Positions 42,790-52,583 are shown, counted from the first letter of the stretch. The stretch is DNA of 64,000 nucleotides from Williamsia muralis (GCF_002735905.1 NZ_PEBD01000008.1:806001-870000), one strand, 5' to 3'. The notes: generated by a model from the sequence alone, not told the origin. Translations and numbers: made by a program.

Positions 42790-43986
42790 ATGAAGACCAT
42801 CGACCCGGGCCAGTTCCGTCAAGTCATGGGCCAATATCCCACTGGGGTCGTGGTCGTCTGCGCCTCTGTGCCCGGCGCGAACCCCGCTGCTCTCACCATC
42901 GGCTCGTTCTCTTCGGTATCCCTTGACCCACCACTGATTGCCTTCTATCCCGACAAGTCTTCGTCGAGTTGGCCGCAGATTCGAGAACAAAAGCGTTTCT
43001 CTGTGAATGTTCTCAGCGACGACCAGGAGGACTTGTGCCGCAAGTTCGCCAGGAAGGGCGTAGACAAGTTCGACGGCGTCCAATGGAGTCCCGCCGAGTC
43101 GGGTTCGCCCTTGATCACGGGTGCTGCGGCGTGGATCGACTGCGAACTGTACGACGTTCAGGAACTCGGCGACCACTACTTGGTGGTCGGTCGAGTGGTC
43201 GACATGGGATCTGTTCCAAATCAGTTGCCGCTCTTGTTCTTCAGAGGTGGCTACGGCAAGTTCAGCCCGTCGTCACTCGCCGTCGCAGAGGCAAGCCTGG
43301 CGGGCCTACTTCCTGCTGTAGACGCTGTCCGCCCAGAGCTCGAACATGTTGCTCAAGAGTGTGATTCGGAGTGCGTGCTCGTCGCGCGAGTGCACGATGA
43401 GTTCGTCGTCCTGGCGAGCGCAGGGACCGACACGTCGCCGCGGTTGGCCACACGAGTGGGCAGACGGTTGCCTTTTGTCGCGCCGCTCGGGGCCCCGCTG
43501 GCCGCGTGGAGCACACCCACCGACGCAGACAGATGGGTCCAGGCCGGAGGTCGGAAGGACGCTGAAACGCTTGAGAACTGGAGACACGAGCTGACAGCGA
43601 TTCGCGAGCGCGGCTACGTGGTCGGGTATGGCGAAAAACCCTACGACACACTGGAGACGACGATCAGCACGCGGTCCGTTGTGCGCTTGGATGACGATCT
43701 GGCCGACGCCCTCATCGACGTGCAAGAGTCGATGTTGAATCCACCTGAGATCAGGGACGACGAGCACTACGATGTGCGTTCGCTCAGTGTGCCCATCTTC
43801 GCAAACGACGGCCGAGTCCTGCAGATCGGACTGTACGGGCTCAGCACCTCGATGTCGGGTGCGCTCCTTCGGGACAACATCGCCCGCCTCCTCGCAGCAG
43901 GAGAACGATGCACCCGTGCGCTCGGTGGAACAGTTCCGCAACGCAGTGCTTCGACGCACGTCACAGCAGATGAGGAAGTCTCATGA
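42790..43986 (+). CDS. Flavin reductase fused to an IclR-type effector-binding domain
   Basis: 398 aa. Residues about 1-160 are an HsaB-like flavin reductase (YPTGVVVVCASVPG, LTIGSFSSVSLDPPLIAFYP, LPLLFFRGGYGKFSP). Residues about 175-390 match the IclR ligand-binding domain (ECDSECVLVARVHDEFVVLA, LPFVAPLGAPLAAW, IRERGYVVGYGEKPY, LSVPIFANDGRVLQIGLYGL). No helix-turn-helix exists, so it is not a DNA-binding protein. By analogy with the reductase C1 of 4-hydroxyphenylacetate hydroxylase, whose MarR-like tail binds the substrate and stimulates reduction, the IclR domain probably gates NADH oxidation by the pathway substrate. Likely reductase for the LLM monooxygenase at 46728. Confidence 0.88.
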   Translation: MKTIDPGQFRQVMGQYPTGVVVVCASVPGANPAALTIGSFSSVSLDPPLIAFYPDKSSSSWPQIREQKRFSVNVLSDDQEDLCRKFARKGVDKFDGVQWSPAESGSPLITGAAAWIDCELYDVQELGDHYLVVGRVVDMGSVPNQLPLLFFRGGYGKFSPSSLAVAEASLAGLLPAVDAVRPELEHVAQECDSECVLVARVHDEFVVLASAGTDTSPRLATRVGRRLPFVAPLGAPLAAWSTPTDADRWVQAGGRKDAETLENWRHELTAIRERGYVVGYGEKPYDTLETTISTRSVVRLDDDLADALIDVQESMLNPPEIRDDEHYDVRSLSVPIFANDGRVLQIGLYGLSTSMSGALLRDNIARLLAAGERCTRALGGTVPQRSASTHVTADEEVS

Positions 43987-45620
43987 CACATGGACTTATG
44001 CAGGACTACCCGTTGACCATCGATCGACTGTTTCGACGGGCAGAAGACTACTTCGGTCACAAATCCATCGTGTCTGTCGAGCCCACGCGCGAGGTGGCGA
44101 CCACATACCGGGAGTGGGCGGCAGGGACACGGAAGTTGGCGGGTGCTCTCGACGCCCTTGGCATTCCCGTCGGTGCGCGGGTCGGGTCCTTCGCCTGGAA
44201 CTCGGCGCGTCATCTACAGATGTACTTTGGGGTCCCCGGTGCACGAAGAGTACTGCACTGCATCAATATCCGGCTCTCGGCGGAGCAGATTGTCTTTGTG
44301 ATCAATCACGCCGAGGACGACGCCATCTTTGTCGACCGATCATTGCTGGGAGTACTTGGGCCGCTTCTTGGTCGATGTCCGACAGTACGGCACGTCGTCG
44401 TGATGGAGGATGAGCCAAATGCCGGTGAGTACGGCTTGGACAGCGGCGCGGCGTCGGTGCACGACTACGACGAGCTCGTCGCCGCATCGCCGGCGGTCGA
44501 AATGCAGGTTGACAACGAAAACGACGCTGCTGCAATGTGTTACACCAGCGGCACCACTGGAGATCCAAAAGGGGTCGTCTACAGCCACCGCAGCGTCTAT
44601 CTGCACACGATGGCAGCGGGTGCCGTGGGGACCCTGGGTATCAACGAAGCGGATCGTGTCCTCCCGCTTGTACCCATGTTCCACGCCAACGCTTGGGGAA
44701 TACCGCATGCGGCGATCGCGCAGGGAGCGGACATCATCTTGCCCGGCTCGGACTTGAGTGGGCCACGGGTGGCCGACTTGCTTGTGGACCACGGCATCAC
44801 CATGACCGCCGGCGTTCCGACCATATGGACCGCGGCCCTACCCCATATGAAGGGCAGAGATACCAGCGCGCTGCGGCTCATCGCTTGCGGCGGAGCGGCA
44901 GTCCCGGTTGCGCTTTCGGAGGCCTTCCGGGTTGACGTGGGGCTGCCACTGCAACAGGCCTGGGGTATGACGGAGACCAGCCCTCTTGCCGCGGTGGCGC
45001 GATTGGACCGGGCGCATGGCGCACTTGACGAGCACGATCAGGCCGATCTTCGAGCGGGCGTCGGGCGTGCAACGCTGGGAGTCGAGGCCCGGATCGTCGA
45101 GGCGGGCACCGACCGACCCGTACCGCACGATGGGACCAGCCGAGGCGAGCTGCAGGTGGCCGGCCCGTGGATCGCGAGCGGCTACTTCCGTAAAGACGAC
45201 GACCTGGAGAGCTTCACCACCGACGGCTGGTTGCGTACTGGCGATGTGGCGACCATGGACGCCCGCGGATGGATACGTCTTGTCGATCGCACCAAAGATC
45301 TCATCAAGTCAGGCGGTGAATGGATCTCCTCGGTCGACTTGGAAAACGAGCTGATGAATCATTCCACGGTGCTCGAGGCCGCAGTTGTCGGCGTACCCCA
45401 CGAGCGATGGACCGAACGGCCCATTGCCTGCGTGGTGCCCACCCCAGGATCTGTGATCGACGTCGAAGAGCTGATGGGCCACCTGGCGGATGCATTTCCC
45501 AAATGGCAACTGCCGGAGAAGATCATCGTCCTGGAGACCATCCCGAAGACGAGTGTGGGGAAGTTCTCGAAAGTGCAACTGCGTGAGCAGTATCGCGACG
45601 CTTTGGTGGGGCAGGGGTAA
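43983..45620 (+). CDS. AMP-forming acyl-CoA synthetase (fatty-acyl-CoA ligase type)
   Basis: 545 aa. [20 protein letters not shown] (P-loop), [32 protein letters not shown], and [15 protein letters not shown] near the end, ending [13 protein letters not shown] with the catalytic Lys. HSAVYLHTM-like and [13 protein letters not shown] pieces match the medium/long-chain FadD family. Overlaps the preceding gene by 4 bases and is 5 bases before the next. Confidence 0.9.
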   Translation: MTHGLMQDYPLTIDRLFRRAEDYFGHKSIVSVEPTREVATTYREWAAGTRKLAGALDALGIPVGARVGSFAWNSARHLQMYFGVPGARRVLHCINIRLSAEQIVFVINHAEDDAIFVDRSLLGVLGPLLGRCPTVRHVVVMEDEPNAGEYGLDSGAASVHDYDELVAASPAVEMQVDNENDAAAMCYTSGTTGDPKGVVYSHRSVYLHTMAAGAVGTLGINEADRVLPLVPMFHANAWGIPHAAIAQGADIILPGSDLSGPRVADLLVDHGITMTAGVPTIWTAALPHMKGRDTSALRLIACGGAAVPVALSEAFRVDVGLPLQQAWGMTETSPLAAVARLDRAHGALDEHDQADLRAGVGRATLGVEARIVEAGTDRPVPHDGTSRGELQVAGPWIASGYFRKDDDLESFTTDGWLRTGDVATMDARGWIRLVDRTKDLIKSGGEWISSVDLENELMNHSTVLEAAVVGVPHERWTERPIACVVPTPGSVIDVEELMGHLADAFPKWQLPEKIIVLETIPKTSVGKFSKVQLREQYRDALVGQG

Positions 45621-45625
45621 TCGCG

Positions 45626-46624
45626 ATGCCGACATCCCAGCAAGTAATACTCAGTCGGCGCCCTCAGGGTCGGCTTGACGCATCGATGCTCGACATCGAA
45701 AAGGTGACGATCGACGAACCGGCGGAGAACGAGGTGCTGGTCCGCAACATCGTGTTCTCTCTCGATCCATACATGCGCCCCCGAATGGACGATGAGCGTT
45801 CGTATATCGAACCGTTCGCGGTCGGTGCGCCGTTGCAGGCCGGCGCCGTCGGCGAGGTTGTCGCGTCACGGGCCGCAGACATCCCGGTCGGCGCGCATGT
45901 CCTGCACATGGACGGTTGGAGGGAATACGCGCTACTACCGCGTGGTGCCGTACGCCTCCTCAAACCATCCGACCATCCACTGTCATACCAACTGGGCGTC
46001 CTGGGCATGCCTGGACTGACGGCGTACGCAGGGTTGACTGCGGTTGCGGAGCTGGTGCCAGAGGAGTCCATCTATATCTCCTCTGCGGCAGGAACTGTCG
46101 GCGCTATGGCAGGGCAGATGGCGAAGCTGATGGGGGCAAGTCAGGTCATCGGCAGTACGTCATCGGGCAAAACAGAATATGTCCGTGACGAACTGGGCTT
46201 TGATGAAGTCTTCGACTACGGGTCGGCGCCGATTTCGGATTCTCTCGGCCACGCAGCGAACGGCGGCATCGATGTGTACTTCGACAATGTGGGAGGCGAT
46301 CATTTCGCCGCAGCACTAGCTCACCTCAATGACTTCGGACGAGTGGTGATGTGCGGAACGATCTCCTCGTACGACGACCCCGATGCCAAGACCGTTCCAG
46401 GCAACCTGTTCAACATCGTGCGCAAGCGCCTCAGGGTTTCCGGAATGTACGTCAACGATCACGTGGGCATGGCCAAGCAATTCAGTAATGACGTGGGCCG
46501 GTGGCTGAGCGAGGGAAGACTCTCCGTTCGAGAGAACAAGTTTCATGGGATCGAGTCGGCCCCTGAGGCCTTCTTCGGGCTGCTGAAGGGCGACTACGTC
46601 GGCAAAGTTCTCGTCGAGTTATAA
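45626..46624 (+). CDS. NADP-dependent MDR-superfamily oxidoreductase (curcumin reductase/PTGR type)
   Basis: 332 aa. LSRRPQGRLDASMLDIEKVT, FSLDPYMRPRMDD, YISSAAGTVGAMAGQMAKLM (NADPH-binding, AAGxVG) and YFDNVGGDHFAAALAHLNDF. This is the zinc-free alkenal/one oxidoreductase branch, which reduces the C=C bond of enones or enals. No zinc ligands. Tight 5-base spacing to the ligase. Confidence 0.87.
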   Translation: MPTSQQVILSRRPQGRLDASMLDIEKVTIDEPAENEVLVRNIVFSLDPYMRPRMDDERSYIEPFAVGAPLQAGAVGEVVASRAADIPVGAHVLHMDGWREYALLPRGAVRLLKPSDHPLSYQLGVLGMPGLTAYAGLTAVAELVPEESIYISSAAGTVGAMAGQMAKLMGASQVIGSTSSGKTEYVRDELGFDEVFDYGSAPISDSLGHAANGGIDVYFDNVGGDHFAAALAHLNDFGRVVMCGTISSYDDPDAKTVPGNLFNIVRKRLRVSGMYVNDHVGMAKQFSNDVGRWLSEGRLSVRENKFHGIESAPEAFFGLLKGDYVGKVLVEL

Positions 46625-46727
46625 CGCGTGATCATGTCGATTGCGTTGGCTCGTATCGACACGGCAAACGATTACAAACACTATGCGTTCCTGCTCGCAG
46701 GACGCGATGGAAAGTCAGGTAGTACAG

Positions 46728-48110
46728 ATGACCAAACAACTGATGTTCAACATTTTCACGATGAACACGGTGTCACACGTCAACCAGGGCATGTGGCGAC
46801 ATCCCGAGAACAAAACCGTGGACCACAACGACCTGGGCACGTGGATCGAACTCGCCGAGTTGGCTGAGCGCGGCATGTTCGACACCATCTTTCTCGCCGA
46901 TGGGGCCGGATTGGGTGGCGACTTCGGCGGCGACTGGAAGATCTATCCAGAACGGGGACTGATGTTTCCGATCGCCGATCCGATGATGCTGTTGCCTGCG
47001 ATGGTCCATGCCACCGACAATCTCGGCTTCATCGTCACCAGCGCGCCCATCCAGCACCCGCCGTACAGTTTCGCCCGTTCGATGGCGACGCTCGATCACC
47101 TCTCCACGGGACGTATCGGATGGAATGTGGTCACCAACGCTTCAGCCAATGCGCACCGAAACGTCGGGCTCGACGGTCTCGTCGAGCACGACGAGCGATA
47201 TTCGATTGCCGAGGAATACCTGGAGGTGGTCTACAAGCTGTGGGAGGGCTCGTGGGACGATGACGCCATCCTCAGGGACGTCGACCGCGGAATCTACGCA
47301 GACCCGTCGAGAGTTCACAAGATCAATCACGAGGGCAAGTACTTCCGCAGCGAAGGTCCATTGCAGGTCGCTCCTTCGCCGCAGCGGACTCCGATGTTGT
47401 TCCAAGCGGGCGGTTCTGACGTCGGACGCAACTTTGGGGCACGGCACGCGGAGGGCATCTTCATCATGGCCGACACTCCAGCAGATGCTGCCCGCGTGAT
47501 CGAGGACATGCGCGCACGCGCTGACGCGGCAGGGCGAAATGCCGATGACCTGAGGTTTTTTCAGGGTCTCACCTTCGTGGTGGGATCGACGATGGAAGAG
47601 GCCGAACGCAAAGCTGCGGAGCTCGACAAGTACCAGGACCCGACCGCATCGATGGCGTACCGAGGCGGCTTCATGGGAATCGACTTCGCGAGCGCAGATC
47701 CCGACACCCCGCTGCGCGAACTGATCAAGCAAGCAGACGGAGTCAAGGGGCCACTGCAGCTGTTCATCGACAAGCAGCCGGAAGGATCAAACCCGACCGT
47801 CCGAGATCTTTCCGCCTTCTTCGGGGCGAAATATCGGGTCGTCGGAACGCCGGAGTCGATCAGTGACGAGCTTGCGGAGTGGGCGGCGGTGGGCGTGGAC
47901 GGGATCAACATGATCTCGATCATCACGCCTGGAACATATTCCGAATTCATCGATTTCGTGGTTCCGGTGCTGCAAGAACGAGGACTGATGAAGCGCGAGT
48001 ATGCCCCGGGCACGCTACGTGAGAAGTTCTATGGCGCCGGGCACAGCCGCCTCGAACTACCTCACCCCGCGGCTCAGCAGCGCACCCACCCGACGTTGTC
48101 GGGCAAATAG
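46728..48110 (+). CDS. FMN-dependent monooxygenase, NtaA/SnaA/DszA (LLM) family
   Basis: 460 aa from ATG 46728 (ATG 46707 is possible). Family starts with MTKQLMFNIFTMNTVSHVNQ; then GMFDTIFLADGAGL, IQHPPYSFARSMATLDHLST, GRIGWNVVTNASANAHRNVG, RTPMLFQAGGSDVGRNFGAR. These proteins use FMNH2 from a separate reductase plus O2 to oxidise or cleave C-N, C-S or ring bonds. The reductase is very probably the fusion protein at 42790. The gene is 103 bases after the oxidoreductase. Confidence 0.9.
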   Translation: MTKQLMFNIFTMNTVSHVNQGMWRHPENKTVDHNDLGTWIELAELAERGMFDTIFLADGAGLGGDFGGDWKIYPERGLMFPIADPMMLLPAMVHATDNLGFIVTSAPIQHPPYSFARSMATLDHLSTGRIGWNVVTNASANAHRNVGLDGLVEHDERYSIAEEYLEVVYKLWEGSWDDDAILRDVDRGIYADPSRVHKINHEGKYFRSEGPLQVAPSPQRTPMLFQAGGSDVGRNFGARHAEGIFIMADTPADAARVIEDMRARADAAGRNADDLRFFQGLTFVVGSTMEEAERKAAELDKYQDPTASMAYRGGFMGIDFASADPDTPLRELIKQADGVKGPLQLFIDKQPEGSNPTVRDLSAFFGAKYRVVGTPESISDELAEWAAVGVDGINMISIITPGTYSEFIDFVVPVLQERGLMKREYAPGTLREKFYGAGHSRLELPHPAAQQRTHPTLSGK

Positions 48111-48134
48111 ACACTACCGAGAGGATTGCTTGAC

Positions 48135-48827
48135 ATGAACACGATCGGAAAGAGATACCACCCGGGGCCGTACGAGTACGCGCGGGAGTGGGATTTCTTG
48201 ATTGATTTCCGTACCGACTCGGACGCGGTGTCCTCGGTACTTCCAGACGTTCTGGAGCCTGATCCGGACAGTCGTGGCTGGCTGCGGGTTTCCCACCACA
48301 AAACGTCGTCTTTCGGCCCGTACATTGGCGCCTACGTAGGTGTCTACGCGCTCCACGACGGACAGCCGGTCCGTTACGTGGCGTCGGGAATCAAGACTGA
48401 TTTCATGGGAACGATTGCAGCACGGGAGATCTGGGGTCTTCCCTACGGTCTGGGTTCAGTGGACGCCGGGTGGCAGGGAAGCACCTTCCACTGTTCGATC
48501 TTTGGACATTCCGGAGCACAGAACGCCGAGGTACGTCTGCAGACCACATCGCGGCAGAAGAAGTCCCGCCCAGGCGTGGCGGCACTGTACAGCTCGGAGC
48601 TGCGAGACCACTGCGGCAACCTGATGAAGACGCAACTGTTGAAGGCGCAGAACGCTTACGATCTAGGTGGTGCTGATGCGTGGGACGCCTCGGCAAGCCT
48701 GCAACTGTGTCAGGGCACCGCGATCGACGACTGGTCTGTCATCCCGGTTCGAGAGGTCGTCTACGCGGAGTATCGAACCGGCGGCAACAGCAGTCTCGGG
48801 ATGGCCAACGTGATCGCCGAATGGTGA
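48135..48827 (+). CDS. Acetoacetate-decarboxylase-like protein without the Schiff-base lysine
   Basis: 230 aa from ATG 48135. The fold pieces DTPG-like N-terminus, GIKTDFMGTIAAREIWGLPY and GSVDAGWQGSTF match the acetoacetate decarboxylase superfamily. In true decarboxylases the segment reads E-x-W-G-[FY]-P-K-K with the reactive lysine; here it is EIWGLPYG (residues 98-105), so Pro is kept and both Lys are replaced by Tyr104 and Gly105. It could be a hydratase, aldolase-dehydratase or a binding protein. 24 bases behind the LLM gene. Confidence 0.75.
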   Translation: MNTIGKRYHPGPYEYAREWDFLIDFRTDSDAVSSVLPDVLEPDPDSRGWLRVSHHKTSSFGPYIGAYVGVYALHDGQPVRYVASGIKTDFMGTIAAREIWGLPYGLGSVDAGWQGSTFHCSIFGHSGAQNAEVRLQTTSRQKKSRPGVAALYSSELRDHCGNLMKTQLLKAQNAYDLGGADAWDASASLQLCQGTAIDDWSVIPVREVVYAEYRTGGNSSLGMANVIAEW

Positions 48828-48986
48828 ACAACCCATCGAACACACGATCAGTCCCAGAACACGGGCGCGTTGAGCGCCACTGAACTTCATCAAGGCCGCT
48901 CTGCACGCCGGCTCAATCAGTGATCGACGATGATCGGTCAGAGTTCCGGGCGTGGCGGTCACTCAAATCATTGGAAGGTGGGCATC

Positions 48987-50264
48987 ATGCCTGAGTCAGA
49001 CCCCATCAAAACCATCGAGGGCAGCAAGGGGCCGCTGTCCGGCATCCGCGTGGTCGAGGTCGGCGTGTGGCATGCCGGTCCCGCAGTCGGTGCCATACTG
49101 GCCGATCTTGGCGCCGACGTCGTCAAGGTCGAAAGTATGGAGGGTGATCCAGAAAGGTTCTTCGCAGCTTTCTCGCCGATGACGGACACTAGGGACATCG
49201 ACTCCTCTGAGTGGACCGTCATGTTCGAGCTGTCGAACAGGGGGAAGAAGGGTATCAGTCTGGATCTGACGTGCGAAGAGGGTCAGAAAGCGTTGACACG
49301 CTTGGTGTCCGACGCTGACATCTTCGTCACCAATCTGAGAGGGCCGACCCGGCGCAAGCTCGGTATCGATTACGAGACCTTGTCGGCGGTCAATCCGAAG
49401 ATCATCCACGTGAACATCACCGGCTTCGGCAACGAAGGCCCTCTCGCCGACGCCGGCGCGTTCGACAATGTCGGCCAGGCGATGTCGGGCATGATGTTCA
49501 CCGTCGGCGGTGGTCAACCGCAACCTCTCAACGTCATGGTCATGGATCAGCTGACTGCGATAGTCGGTAGCCACGCTGCCATAACAGCGCTGGCGGCGAG
49601 AGAGCTTCATGGCGTAGGCCAGGAAGTGCACACATCGTTGTATGGTGCCGGCACCTGGCTCATGTACGGCAATCTGGGCTTCACCGGTGCCCGGGGCCAC
49701 GAAGTCACACTCGATGCGGACAGAACTCGTCGCTCGCCATTACGAAACTTCTATCGGTGCGCGGACGACAAGTGGGTGATGGGGACCAACCATCCCGAGC
49801 AGAAGTACTGGGCAGACTTCTGCAAGGCGATGAGTCTCGATGAACTGATCGACGATGCAAGATTCAGCGAGCTCGACGAACGCACTTCGAACCTCGATTC
49901 GCTGTACCCGATTCTGGACCGCGCGTTCGCGGCCGAAGACCGTGAGCACTGGTTGACCGCGCTGCGTTCCGCGGGTCTCAATTTCGCGCCCATCAACGGA
50001 TTTGCTGACGTGCTCGATGATCGTCAGGCGCTGGACAACGGATATGTGACCACTGTTGACCACCGGCAGATGGGCGAAGTGCGCCAGCCCGCATTCCCAA
50101 TTCGATTCGGTGCGTTCGACGTTGGGCCGAGCGGCCCTGCGCCACTGATCGGTGAGCACACCCGAGAAGTGTTGGCCTCAGCTGGTTACACCGAGCCGGA
50201 GATCGACGACCTGGTGTCGTCCGGCGTAGTCCTGGAGCGAGGAGCAGAAGATGGCCGCAGTTGA
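48987..50264 (+). CDS. CaiB/BaiF (family III) CoA-transferase subunit lacking the catalytic Asp
   Basis: 425 aa from ATG 48987 (GGAAGGTGG before it). RVVEVGVWHAGPAVGAILAD, LGADVVKVESMEGDPERFF, ISLDLTCEEGQKALTRLVSD and GHEVTLDADRTRRSPLRNFY fit the family. At the catalytic segment G-x-G-Q-x-V-D-x-S-[LM]-x-D the sequence is GVGQEVHTSLYGAG, so the Asp position is Gly220. A partner with the Asp follows and overlaps by 14 bases, suggesting a heteromer like BbsEF. Confidence 0.83.
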   Translation: MPESDPIKTIEGSKGPLSGIRVVEVGVWHAGPAVGAILADLGADVVKVESMEGDPERFFAAFSPMTDTRDIDSSEWTVMFELSNRGKKGISLDLTCEEGQKALTRLVSDADIFVTNLRGPTRRKLGIDYETLSAVNPKIIHVNITGFGNEGPLADAGAFDNVGQAMSGMMFTVGGGQPQPLNVMVMDQLTAIVGSHAAITALAARELHGVGQEVHTSLYGAGTWLMYGNLGFTGARGHEVTLDADRTRRSPLRNFYRCADDKWVMGTNHPEQKYWADFCKAMSLDELIDDARFSELDERTSNLDSLYPILDRAFAAEDREHWLTALRSAGLNFAPINGFADVLDDRQALDNGYVTTVDHRQMGEVRQPAFPIRFGAFDVGPSGPAPLIGEHTREVLASAGYTEPEIDDLVSSGVVLERGAEDGRS

Positions 50265-51417
50265 TCAGCGAGCGTTGTCGGGTGTCAAAGTACTCGAACT
50301 CCGCAGTATCGGCCCAGGTCCGCTGGCAGGGATGCTGCTGGCTGACATGGGAGCAGATGTAATTCGCGTCGACCGCCCCGGCGCGGTACCTCGTGGCGCG
50401 TCCGACAAAGTCGCGCCGGCGCACCGAGGGAAGCGGTCGGTGTCGATCGATCTGAAATCGTCTGCCGGACGGGACCTGCTTCTGAAGATGGTGGAGGAGG
50501 CCGACGTACTCATCGAGGGCAGCCGGCCTGGCGTCATGGAGCGGTTGGGCCTGGGGCCGTCGGAATGTCTGGAACGAAACCCCCGGCTCGTCTACGGCCG
50601 GATGACAGGGTGGGGGCAGGACGGGCCACTCGCTTCTGCGGCAGGACACGACATCAATTACGTGGCTCTGAGTGGAGCACTGGACGGCATGGGGTCCGAT
50701 CCGGCAGGGCCACCGGTACCGGCAGTGAGTTACGTAGGCGACTTCGGCGGTGGGACAATGTTCCTCATCTTCGGGGTTCTCTGTGCCCTCAGGGTCGCCG
50801 AACAAACTGGGGTAGGTCAGGTGGTCGACGCGTCCATGGTCGACGGAGTGGCCGCCCTCAGTGCGCCGTACCACGGGCTACTCGCAGACAACAAATGGCA
50901 TTTGGGCCGGGGGCGCAACGTCATTGACGGTGGTGCGCCGTTCTACCATGCGTACAAGACCGGCGATGACCAGTATGTGACCATCGCGTCCGCGGAACCG
51001 CAGTTCTATCAACTTCTCCGCGACACCCTAGGGCTCACCGACCCCCTATGGGATGCGCAGCACGACGAAGAAAGCTGGAAGGTGCAGCAGGAAGAACTGG
51101 CAAGGATCTTTCGCACCAAGACCCGCTCGGAGTGGTGCGACCTCCTGGAGGGAACAGACGTGTGCTTCGCTCCAGTACTCAGCCTCGTCGAGGCTCCGGA
51201 CCACCCGCACAACGTCGCACGCGGCAACTTTCTGACAGTCGGTGGCGTGGTGCAGCCAGCTCCTGCGCCGCGGCTGAGCTCAACGCCCGGAGCTGTGAGT
51301 GGGCCCCCACCGGCCGCAGGGGCGCATACCCGTGAGGTACTGCTCCAGATGGGTCTCACTGACGGGGATATCGACGAGCTGGCAACTGCCGGTGCTGTGG
51401 CCATCACAGCGGGCTGA
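50251..51417 (+). CDS. CaiB/BaiF (family III) CoA-transferase, catalytic subunit
   Basis: 388 aa. GVKVLELRSIGPGPLAGMLL, ADMGADVIRVDRPGA, GKRSVSIDLKSSAGRDLLLK, and GVGQVVDASMVDG with the catalytic Asp198 (forms the aspartyl-CoA anhydride). Transfers CoA between carboxylic acids, often from succinyl-CoA. ATG lies 14 bases inside the end of the preceding subunit gene, an arrangement of tightly coupled expression. Confidence 0.88.
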   Translation: MAAVDQRALSGVKVLELRSIGPGPLAGMLLADMGADVIRVDRPGAVPRGASDKVAPAHRGKRSVSIDLKSSAGRDLLLKMVEEADVLIEGSRPGVMERLGLGPSECLERNPRLVYGRMTGWGQDGPLASAAGHDINYVALSGALDGMGSDPAGPPVPAVSYVGDFGGGTMFLIFGVLCALRVAEQTGVGQVVDASMVDGVAALSAPYHGLLADNKWHLGRGRNVIDGGAPFYHAYKTGDDQYVTIASAEPQFYQLLRDTLGLTDPLWDAQHDEESWKVQQEELARIFRTKTRSEWCDLLEGTDVCFAPVLSLVEAPDHPHNVARGNFLTVGGVVQPAPAPRLSSTPGAVSGPPPAAGAHTREVLLQMGLTDGDIDELATAGAVAITAG

Positions 51418-51511
51418 GAAGGGTCTGTCCAAGAACAGTTTCTCAGCACGAGGGGCGTACCCTTTACCCGTAGTTTTCGAAGTCGCACACCACGTAGCAG
51501 GGAAGTAGCCG

Positions 51512-52513
51512 GTGAAGATATGGCGCGTACGCGAATTCGGCACGCCGACAGAGGTACTCGAACTGCAGGACGTGCCGGTTCCAGCTCCCGGTGAGAACGA
51601 AGCGCTCGTTCGCGTCCTTGCCGCCAACCTCGGACTACCCGACCGGATGATGACGGAAGGCCGTTACTTCATGACGCCTTCACTTCCGATCACCCCAGGT
51701 CAGGAGATGGTGGGCATCGTCGAAGCCGCCGGGCCCGGATATCCGTTCTCCGTCGGCGACAGAATCATAGGTCTCACACAGTTTTCGGGCGGCTTCGGTG
51801 GTTTGGCCGAGTACTGTCTCAGTCCCGGAGACGGCGCTGTGCTCGCACCGCCGTCAATGTCCGACGAGCAGGCTGCCTCGTTTCTCGGAACGGCGCACAT
51901 TGGTTACGTCGGGCTGCACGACCGGGCCCGACTTCTGCCCGACGAGACACTTCTGGTGCTCGGCGGATCAGGTGGGGTCGGCTCGACAGCCATCCAGATC
52001 GGTAAGGCGCTGGGCGCCAAGGTCATCGCCACCGCTCGAGGAAACGAAAAGGTCGACTTCTGTTCGCAGCAGGGAGCGGACGAGGTCATCGACCTTGGGG
52101 TAGAAAATCTTGTTGACGCCATCGACAAGTTGACCGATGGGGCCGGCGTCGACGTGGTGTTCGATACGGTCGGCGGTCCGTTGATCGGGGACGCGTTCAA
52201 GAGCCTTCGGATCGGAGGGCGCCTTGTACTGATCGGGTTCGCCGGCGCACTAGCCTTTCCGGAGATCTCGGTACTGGACATCCTGGTCTCCGGTGTCTCG
52301 GTGACTGGAGCCCTTCACACGGTGCGCACGGCCGAGGAGCGGGATGGAGCGTCGGTACGGCTGAATGGCTGGCATGAACGAGGTTTGATCTCTATCCCGG
52401 TTGTTCGGGTGTGCGGTTTTCTGGAGGTACCGAAGGCTGTCGAGACAATGGGCAAGAGCGCAATGGGTAAGACAATCGTCCGTGTCTCGGAGAGTCCATT
52501 CGCAGAGAGTTGA
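51512..52513 (+). CDS. Quinone-oxidoreductase-type zinc-free alcohol dehydrogenase (MDR)
   Basis: 333 aa from GTG 51512. KIWRVREFGTPTEVLELQDV, TPGQEMVGIVEAAGPGYPFS, VLGGSGGVGSTAIQIGKALG (NADPH binding) and VDVVFDTVGGPLIGDAFKSL. Belongs to NADPH:quinone oxidoreductase/enoyl reductase members. Probably the last gene of the operon, 94 bases after the CoA-transferase. Confidence 0.87.
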   Translation: MKIWRVREFGTPTEVLELQDVPVPAPGENEALVRVLAANLGLPDRMMTEGRYFMTPSLPITPGQEMVGIVEAAGPGYPFSVGDRIIGLTQFSGGFGGLAEYCLSPGDGAVLAPPSMSDEQAASFLGTAHIGYVGLHDRARLLPDETLLVLGGSGGVGSTAIQIGKALGAKVIATARGNEKVDFCSQQGADEVIDLGVENLVDAIDKLTDGAGVDVVFDTVGGPLIGDAFKSLRIGGRLVLIGFAGALAFPEISVLDILVSGVSVTGALHTVRTAEERDGASVRLNGWHERGLISIPVVRVCGFLEVPKAVETMGKSAMGKTIVRVSESPFAES

Positions 52514-52583
52514 AGGAAGCACTGTCGACTCGGTTAGTGCCTGCGACGACAGGGCGACAAACTGACGCCGCTGGGCGCCACTG

